Positions 17,468 through 21,807 of a stretch of DNA of 21,807 nucleotides are shown here, one piece after another (the stretch's first letter is position 1; the number at the start of each line of letters is the position of its first letter). The DNA comes from Crocinitomicaceae bacterium (GTDB taxonomy: Bacteria > Bacteroidota > Bacteroidia > Flavobacteriales_D > Crocinitomicaceae), in the NCBI GenBank assembly GCA_030833265.1, contig JAURHO010000009.1:1-21807 (forward strand), in the 5' to 3' direction. Position numbers and translations under genes: made by a program. The notes under the pieces were generated by a model. The model worked only from the letters and a program-made list of their open reading frames with translations, had not been told where the DNA came from and made no database searches.

Positions 17468-18157
17468 ATGCACAGAATTTGTATTGTCGAAGACGAACAA
17501 AGTTTAAGGGACATGATCAGCCTCAATCTAGAATTAGAAGGCTATGCTGTCATGCAAATAGCTGATGGCCAAGCGGCTCAAACGCTTTTTCAGAAGCCTT
17601 TTCATTTCGATCTGATCATTCTAGATGTCATGTTGCCGCATGTTTCAGGTTTTGACCTTTGCCGGACTATCAGACAGCACAGCCATGTGCCCGTTTTGTT
17701 TTTATCGGCCAAAGGAACTACTGCTGATCGGGTAGCAGGGCTTAAGCTGGGCGCCAATGATTATTTAGTCAAGCCATTCGATCTTGAAGAGCTCTTACTC
17801 AAAGTACAAATTTTACTCAATGGCTCTGTTCAGCAAGAAATAGCAGCGGTCTTAAATATCAATAATAAAGTGGTTGATTTTTCGACCTTCGAGGTGCGGG
17901 ATGCGCAGCAAAAAGTTTTGCATACGTTTACCAAACGAGAAGTACAGCTCCTTGAATTATTCCATGAAAAGGAAGGCAAAGTAGTTTCTCGGCAAGAAAT
18001 CTTGGATCGCCTTTGGGGTGCCGAGCAAATCCCTACGGCCCGCACCATCGACAACTATATTTTGGCGTTCAGAAAGTTATTCGAACAAGACCCTAAAAAC
18101 CCGTTGCATTTTCACTCTATCCGAGGGGTGGGCTATAAGTTCATCAAGAACGCCTAG
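17468..18157 (+). CDS. OmpR/PhoB-family response regulator
   Basis: A 229-residue two-component transcription regulator. The receiver domain (about 1-118) has the acidic pair Glu8/Asp9 and the phosphoacceptor Asp53 in ILDVMLP. It also has the switch Ser80 in LFLSAKG and the conserved Lys102 in DYLVKPF. The winged-helix DNA-binding domain (about 130-227) shows FTKREVQLLELFHEKEGKV, SRQEILDRLWG and RTIDNYILAFRKLF, ending SIRGVGYKF. All key residues are present, so it should be phosphorylated by a histidine kinase, but none is encoded next to it. The gene stands alone between a divergent protease gene (57 bases away) and a convergent transporter gene (27 bases). It resembles the RprY-type regulators of Bacteroidota in size and layout, but I would not name it. 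Control of the adjacent protease is possible but unproven. Confidence 0.93.
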   Translation: MHRICIVEDEQSLRDMISLNLELEGYAVMQIADGQAAQTLFQKPFHFDLIILDVMLPHVSGFDLCRTIRQHSHVPVLFLSAKGTTADRVAGLKLGANDYLVKPFDLEELLLKVQILLNGSVQQEIAAVLNINNKVVDFSTFEVRDAQQKVLHTFTKREVQLLELFHEKEGKVVSRQEILDRLWGAEQIPTARTIDNYILAFRKLFEQDPKNPLHFHSIRGVGYKFIKNA

Positions 18158-18172
18158 TTGGTGCGGCACAAA

Positions 18173-18202
18173 CAGGCCAATATCTTATGCGGCCTGCTTT
18201 TT
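18173..18202 (+). terminator. Intrinsic terminator after the response regulator gene
   Basis: CAGGCC (18173-18178) pairs with GGCCTG (18191-18196) across a 12-base loop, followed by CTTTTT. It starts 16 bases past the regulator stop. Its 3' arm and T-run lie in the last codons (KKQAA) of the converging transporter gene. On the opposite strand the trailing T-run is short, so termination of the transporter transcript there would be weak. Confidence 0.6.
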
Positions 18203-19459
18203 ATCTTTAAATAAGAGCATGAACAAAACTGCCACCACAAGCGCGTAACCTGCAAATAGCAGCCAAGCTCCGTGCCAATTGGTAGTTTCATCTGAATTGA
18301 TAAAATAGGCACCAATGAGCGCACTACTGGCTACTGTTCCGATGTAGGCACCAAGACCGTTGGTCATCATGATAAACAAGCCTTGTGCACTTGATCTGAT
18401 GTGGCTGTCTGTATTGGCTTCCACAAATAATGACCCTGAGATATTAAAGAAGTCAAAAGCCATTCCATAAACGATGCAGCTCAAGACAATCAAAGGAAGC
18501 CCGAAACTGCTGTCGCCATAGGCAAAGAAGCCGTAGCGCAATACCCAAGCAAACAGCGCAAAAAGCATCACATTTTTAATACCAAATCTTTTCAAAAAGA
18601 AAGGAATTGTCAAGATGAAAATCGTTTCGGAGACCTGAGAAATGGAGTAAATGATTGTAGAGTATTTCTCTACTAAAGTTCCTTCGGGAAAACTACTCAA
18701 ATAGGCATCGCCATACATATTAGAAAGTTGCAAAGCCGCCCCTAAAAGAATGGAAAAAATGAAAAAGAGGGCCATGCGGTAATCGAGGAAAAGCTTGAAA
18801 GCGTTCAGACCAAGCTGCGCAAAAAGACTGGTTTTTTCTTGCGTTTTTCCTTGTGGCAAACAGGCAGGTAAAGTAAAAGCGTATACGCCTAAAGCTAAGG
18901 CGCCTACTGCTGCAATATAAAATTGTGTGGCATTGGCCTTGCTCCCTGAAAGGTTCGTGAACCACATTGCGGCAATAAAACCAATAGTTCCCCAAACACG
19001 AATTGGCGGAAAGTCTTTTTGCACATCGAGATGATTCATCTTTAAAATGCGATAAGACACCGAATTGGAAAGCGAAATAGAAGGCATATAAGCCAGCATG
19101 CCACCAAATACGATCCAGTAAAGGAGTTCGTATTCTTCAATTTTAGCTAAAGCAGGGAAGCTTGTTTGCAGCGCTGAAATGTTTGGAATCAGGAGCATGA
19201 AAGCGCCATAAACTAAATGCAAAATACCGTAGAGTCTTTCGGCGCGCATCCATTTGTCGGCAATAATTCCGACCAATGAGGGCATGAGAATGGAAGACAA
19301 CGCAAGCGTTGAAAAAATGGCACCGAACTGTGGGAAGGTCCAGCCTTTTCCTTCAGTACAATAAGTTCCGATTGTGGTGAGCCAAGCTCCCCAAACAAAA
19401 AATTGAAAAAAACTTAGGACGGTGAGTCGGGTCTTAACTGCGGCGATTGAGTTCATCAC
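18185..19459 (-). CDS. MFS nucleoside transporter (NupG/XapB-like)
   Basis: A 424-residue inner-membrane protein with about twelve hydrophobic segments. It matches the nucleoside:H+ symporter family of the major facilitator superfamily: the N-terminus KTRLTVLSFFQFFVWGAWLT, the loop GIIADKWMRAERLYG after helix 2, and ISNS-like LSNSVSYRIL. It presumably imports nucleosides with protons. The frame can start at GTG 19459 or ATG 19456, which overlaps the upstream nuclease gene by 23-26 bases; the ATG is more likely. The family core begins at about residue 9, so no start after the overlap fits. The overlap implies translational coupling to the nuclease gene. Substrate is inferred from family only. 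Confidence 0.85.
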   Translation of the reverse strand: MMNSIAAVKTRLTVLSFFQFFVWGAWLTTIGTYCTEGKGWTFPQFGAIFSTLALSSILMPSLVGIIADKWMRAERLYGILHLVYGAFMLLIPNISALQTSFPALAKIEEYELLYWIVFGGMLAYMPSISLSNSVSYRILKMNHLDVQKDFPPIRVWGTIGFIAAMWFTNLSGSKANATQFYIAAVGALALGVYAFTLPACLPQGKTQEKTSLFAQLGLNAFKLFLDYRMALFFIFSILLGAALQLSNMYGDAYLSSFPEGTLVEKYSTIIYSISQVSETIFILTIPFFLKRFGIKNVMLFALFAWVLRYGFFAYGDSSFGLPLIVLSCIVYGMAFDFFNISGSLFVEANTDSHIRSSAQGLFIMMTNGLGAYIGTVASSALIGAYFINSDETTNWHGAWLLFAGYALVVAVLFMLLFKDKKQAA

Positions 19460-20027
19460 GGATTTTAGAGGCTAGTTCATAATCTTCGTTGTCCAGGGCC
19501 TCCTTGAGTTGTTGCTCTAGCTCTTCTGTAGCATAGATATCCCACTCATTGGGTGCATTGGCTTCGTCTTCAAAGATATCATTTTCCTCTTCAAAACCAT
19601 AAGCTTCTTCTAAAGCACTTTGCGGGGTGCCACTTACTTCATCGAGAATGCTGTTCAGTGTAAGCATTGGTGCCTTGAACCTGACTGCAATTGCAATGGC
19701 ATCTGAAGTACGTGAATCGAGTTCGGTAATTTTGCCGTCCTGCTCACAAACTAGCTTAGAATAAAATACGCCTTCGCGAAAGCGGTAAATCAAGATTTCC
19801 TTGATTGAAACGCCAAAAGAAACCGCAAATGCTTTGAATAAATCGTGGGTAAGGGGCCTTGAGGGCACCATGTTTTCAAGCTCAACAGCAATGGCTTGCG
19901 CTTCAAAACCACCGATAACAATAGGTAGTTTGCGTTTCCCTCCAACTTCGGTTAGCATTAACGCATACGCACCAGATTGCGTTTGGCTGTAAGCGATACC
20001 CGAGATTTCGAGGCTGATTTTTTGCAT
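19434..20027 (-). CDS. Bifunctional nuclease (DUF151) with C-terminal UVR motif
   Basis: A 197-residue cytoplasmic protein. Residues 1-130 form the BFN/DUF151 domain: GGKRKLPIVIGGFEAQAIA, then RPLTHDLF, then the conserved ELDSRTSDAIAIAVRFKAPM. An acidic linker (about 143-163, EEENDIFEDEAN) follows. A UVR motif occupies about 168-195 (LEQQLKEALDNEDYELASKI), the helix hairpin known from UvrB/UvrC and chaperone partners. Plant members of the domain were reported to degrade DNA and RNA; the bacterial role is not well defined. It starts 26 bases after the etfA stop and its end overlaps the transporter gene, so all four genes appear co-transcribed. I know this etf-nuclease-nucleoside transporter order from other Bacteroidota. 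Confidence 0.9.
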   Translation of the reverse strand: MQKISLEISGIAYSQTQSGAYALMLTEVGGKRKLPIVIGGFEAQAIAVELENMVPSRPLTHDLFKAFAVSFGVSIKEILIYRFREGVFYSKLVCEQDGKITELDSRTSDAIAIAVRFKAPMLTLNSILDEVSGTPQSALEEAYGFEEENDIFEDEANAPNEWDIYATEELEQQLKEALDNEDYELASKIRDELNRRS

Positions 20028-20053
20028 CGGGCGTTTTTTAGTGGCGCGCCAAC

Positions 20054-20995
20054 TTAGTGTTGGGCCGCCTTGAATTTTTTAACGGCTTCAGTAAATCTTG
20101 GCAAGATTTCAAAGGCGTCACCAACAATTCCGTAGTCGGCGGCCTTGAAGAATGGCGCCTCGGCATCGGTATTGATGACCACAATGACTTTAGAACCATT
20201 GACACCTGCCAAATGTTGGATTGCACCAGAAATTCCGGCAGCGATATAAAGGTTAGGGCGAATGGCTACACCTGTTTGCCCCACGTGTTCGTGGTGAGGG
20301 CGCCATCCGATATCGGCTACTGGGCGTGAACATGCAGTTGCAGCGCCTAGAGCGTTAGCGAGATCTTCTACGATTCCCCAGTTTTCAGGGCCTTTTAAGC
20401 CACGACCTGCAGAAACTACTAATTCTGCTTCAGGTAATGGAATGGCACCTTCAGGTTTTTTAGTAGCGAGTACTTTGATAGCACTAGCCCCTGCTTGGGC
20501 GCTAAAAGCTTCAACTGAGCAAGAGGTAGTGTTGTTTTCTGGCTGAATGCTGTTTGGCAACAAAGAAATGATGCGTTGCGCAGATTTTACTTGAACATAA
20601 CCAAAAGCTTTTCCAGAGAACACATTGACTTTGATATTGCCATTGGCCTCAGGAAGTGCTACTGCACCTGCCACTAAACCTGCTTTGAGGCGTACAGACA
20701 AACGTGGAGCTACTGCTTTTCCGATGAGGTCATGAGAAAAGATAATGGTTTGGGCACCCACTTTTTGAGCGGCTGCTGCAACAAGCTGAACGAGTTGACC
20801 GTGGTCTTGACCATCGAGGCTGTTGTCTTGAAGTACAACTGAAGCACCGTAGTTGCCGAGCGTAGCAAGTGTTGCTGAATCAGCAGCACCGTTGGTTACT
20901 ACGGCGACATCGCCACCTAATTTTTTTGCGTAGGTAACAGTTTCTAAAGCTGCTTTAGATAAACCGTTGGTTGAATTGATATATACAAGATTCAT
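20054..20995 (-). CDS. etfA: Electron transfer flavoprotein alpha subunit
   Basis: EtfA holds the FAD of the alpha/beta heterodimer that carries electrons from acyl-CoA and other dehydrogenases to the quinone pool. With the ATG at 20995 it has 313 residues, normal for the family. The N-terminal domain starts MNLVYINSTNGLSKAALE. The C-terminal FAD domain shows SAGRGLKGPENW (195-206), ACSRPVADIGW (221-231) and GQTG (239-242). It also has GISGAIQHLAG (254-264) and the family signature NTDAEAPFF..ADYGIVGD (275-293). The frame is open upstream to 21127, but those 44 codons lie antiparallel to nothing useful, overlap etfB and do not look like EtfA, so I reject that longer start. It begins 10 bases after the etfB stop. 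Confidence 0.96.
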   Translation of the reverse strand: MNLVYINSTNGLSKAALETVTYAKKLGGDVAVVTNGAADSATLATLGNYGASVVLQDNSLDGQDHGQLVQLVAAAAQKVGAQTIIFSHDLIGKAVAPRLSVRLKAGLVAGAVALPEANGNIKVNVFSGKAFGYVQVKSAQRIISLLPNSIQPENNTTSCSVEAFSAQAGASAIKVLATKKPEGAIPLPEAELVVSAGRGLKGPENWGIVEDLANALGAATACSRPVADIGWRPHHEHVGQTGVAIRPNLYIAAGISGAIQHLAGVNGSKVIVVINTDAEAPFFKAADYGIVGDAFEILPRFTEAVKKFKAAQH

Positions 20996-21005
20996 AGGGC
21001 AGAAC

Positions 21006-21788
21006 TTAGATGACTTTTGCTTCGTTGTGGAGTAAAGTAACGAGCTCGTCGAGGTTATTTGGATCGATGAGTTTAACAGATGACTTCGCAGCTGGCATGC
21101 TATAGCTTGCGTAGCTCGTGAGTGCATCGATAGCTACTGGTGCAACTACGTTGAGTGGCTTGGTGCGCGCTGCCATGATGCCGCGCATGTTCGGGATGCG
21201 CTGCTCGGCCATGCCTTTTGCACAGCTAATGACAGCTGGGGCCTGTAGCTCAACTTCTTGCATGCCGCCTACGATTTCGCGCTCGCAGCTGATGGTGCTG
21301 CCCGCAACGTCGAGTTTGGTCGCGATAGAAATATAGGGCAACGCTAGCGCCTCGGCGATCATGCCGGCAACTTGCGAGCCGTTGTAGTCGATGGTTTCTT
21401 TACCGGTCAGGATGAGGTCAAAGCCTTTGCCTTTCGCATATTCGGCAATTTGCATCGCGACAAAATAAGCGTCTGTAGCTGGAGCGTCGATGCGAATTGC
21501 GTCGTCGGCACCAATGGCCAAAGCCTTGCGGATCACAGCGTCGTCTGCGGTAGTGCCAACGGTAATAATGGTGACGTTGCCACCTTGCGCTTCTTTGAGC
21601 TCAAGGGCGCGCACCAAGGCATACCATTCGTCGTAGGGGTTGACAATATATTGAACGCCGTTTTCGTCGAACTGCGTATTACCATTGGTAAAAGCAATTT
21701 TTTGATTTTTTAAACGATGTAATTCGGCCATCTGCGCAGCCTGATGTAAGGTGATGACCTTCGCCTGAACAAACGCTAAGCGACTCAC
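21006..21788 (-). CDS. etfB: Electron transfer flavoprotein beta subunit, 5' end replaced by rfaE2 sequence
   Basis: EtfB binds AMP and completes the ETF dimer with EtfA, 10 bases downstream. From residue 30 or so the protein is typical: KIAFTNGNTQFDENGVQYIV, NPYDEWYALVRALELKE, RKALAIGADDAIRID, LILTGKETIDYNGSQVAGM, IPNMRGIMAARTKPL. Bacteroidota EtfB starts with a strand such as MKILVCISxVPDTT just before KIAFT. Here that is absent, and the first 29 residues (VSRLAFVQAKVITLHQAAQM and on) instead belong to a heptose-phosphate adenylyltransferase. The true etfB part is therefore about 21006-21701. Only the frame from GTG 21788 is open (an in-frame TAA precedes it); ATG 21731 is also possible, but neither is the native start. 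Product identity is certain; the N-terminus is not. Confidence 0.9.
   Translation of the reverse strand: MSRLAFVQAKVITLHQAAQMAELHRLKNQKIAFTNGNTQFDENGVQYIVNPYDEWYALVRALELKEAQGGNVTIITVGTTADDAVIRKALAIGADDAIRIDAPATDAYFVAMQIAEYAKGKGFDLILTGKETIDYNGSQVAGMIAEALALPYISIATKLDVAGSTISCEREIVGGMQEVELQAPAVISCAKGMAEQRIPNMRGIMAARTKPLNVVAPVAIDALTSYASYSMPAAKSSVKLIDPNNLDELVTLLHNEAKVI
21681..21788 (-). CDS. 5' fragment of D-glycero-beta-D-manno-heptose-1-phosphate adenylyltransferase (RfaE2/HldE C-domain type)
   Basis: From GTG 21788 the peptide VSRLAFVQAKVITLHQAAQM, then AELHRLKNQKIAFTNG, has the pattern of RfaE domain II proteins: K-I/V-x-T-L-x-x-A, a helix, then K-x-VFTNGCFD-x-LHxGH. Those cytidylyltransferase-fold enzymes attach AMP to heptose-1-phosphate for lipopolysaccharide core synthesis. 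The catalytic CFDxLHxGH part is not here, because the sequence switches to etfB straight after TNG. The remaining 19 bases to the window end hold an in-frame TAA and no feature I can name. The family call rests on a short, weakly conserved stretch plus the FTNG anchor. Confidence 0.55.
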
Positions 21789-21807
21789 GGTACTAACAAG
21801 TTAGAGG

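Noticed and set aside
20996..21127. A 44-codon upstream extension of the etfA frame
   Set aside because: It overlaps the end of etfB by most of its length, has no resemblance to EtfA, and the ATG at 20995 gives the family's normal N-terminus MNLVYINSTNG.
21006..21788. A genuine new fusion protein of RfaE2 and EtfB
   Set aside because: The joint falls on a short stretch common to both families, and both catalytic or folding units would be broken, as expected of a mis-join.
1..21807. Defence island, mobile element, CRISPR array, tRNA or riboswitch
   Set aside because: All genes belong to known core families, spacers between genes are short, and no repeat array, transposase or tRNA-like fold was seen on reading both strands.

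Overview
The window looks like core chromosome of a Bacteroidota bacterium, probably near Flavobacteriales. The evidence is a giant SprA (the type IX secretion translocon), a secreted peptidase with a type IX sorting tail, leaders without Shine-Dalgarno sequences, and promoters carrying the Bacteroidota -7 box TAnnTTTG. A finer placement is not supported. No mobile element, CRISPR array, tRNA or rRNA was seen. No intergenic gap exceeds 300 bases; the longest is 120.

Layout from left to right. (1) Bases 1 to about 130 are foreign: they encode part of a proteobacterial-type amino-acid ABC transporter permease (AapQ-like), joined to the 3' part of sprA. (2) A minus-strand operon, maeB-ruvA-sprA (9308 to 91), has a 4-base ATGA overlap and a 2-base gap between genes; ruvA carries a frameshift. 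(3) A minus-strand sucA-odhB operon (13407 to 9406) encodes E1 and E2 of 2-oxoglutarate dehydrogenase. It has a good promoter and a strong intrinsic terminator. (4) A plus-strand photolyase/cryptochrome-related gene (13528-15006) converges on, and overlaps by 11 bases, a minus-strand lysyl-endopeptidase-like secreted protease (17410-14996). (5) An OmpR-type response regulator without an adjacent kinase lies at 17468-18157. (6) A minus-strand set, etfB-etfA-bifunctional nuclease-nucleoside MFS transporter, runs from the right end to 18185. (7) The rightmost 107 bases or so encode the start of a heptose-1-phosphate adenylyltransferase (RfaE2/HldE type), spliced in frame onto an etfB that lacks its own N-terminus.

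Function: central carbon and energy metabolism (malic enzyme, 2-oxoglutarate dehydrogenase, electron transfer flavoprotein) is interleaved with DNA maintenance (RuvA, photolyase-like protein) and protein secretion (SprA and one probable substrate of that pathway).

The main results are structural. Both ends look chimeric: one joint is between unrelated phyla, the other sits exactly on a short motif (IAFTNG) shared by two families. With the ruvA frameshift, this suggests a metagenome or draft contig with artefactual ends. I found no convincing new biological system. The most biologically interesting item is a photolyase-related protein lacking all the cysteines that would bind the 4Fe-4S cluster of its better-known relatives.
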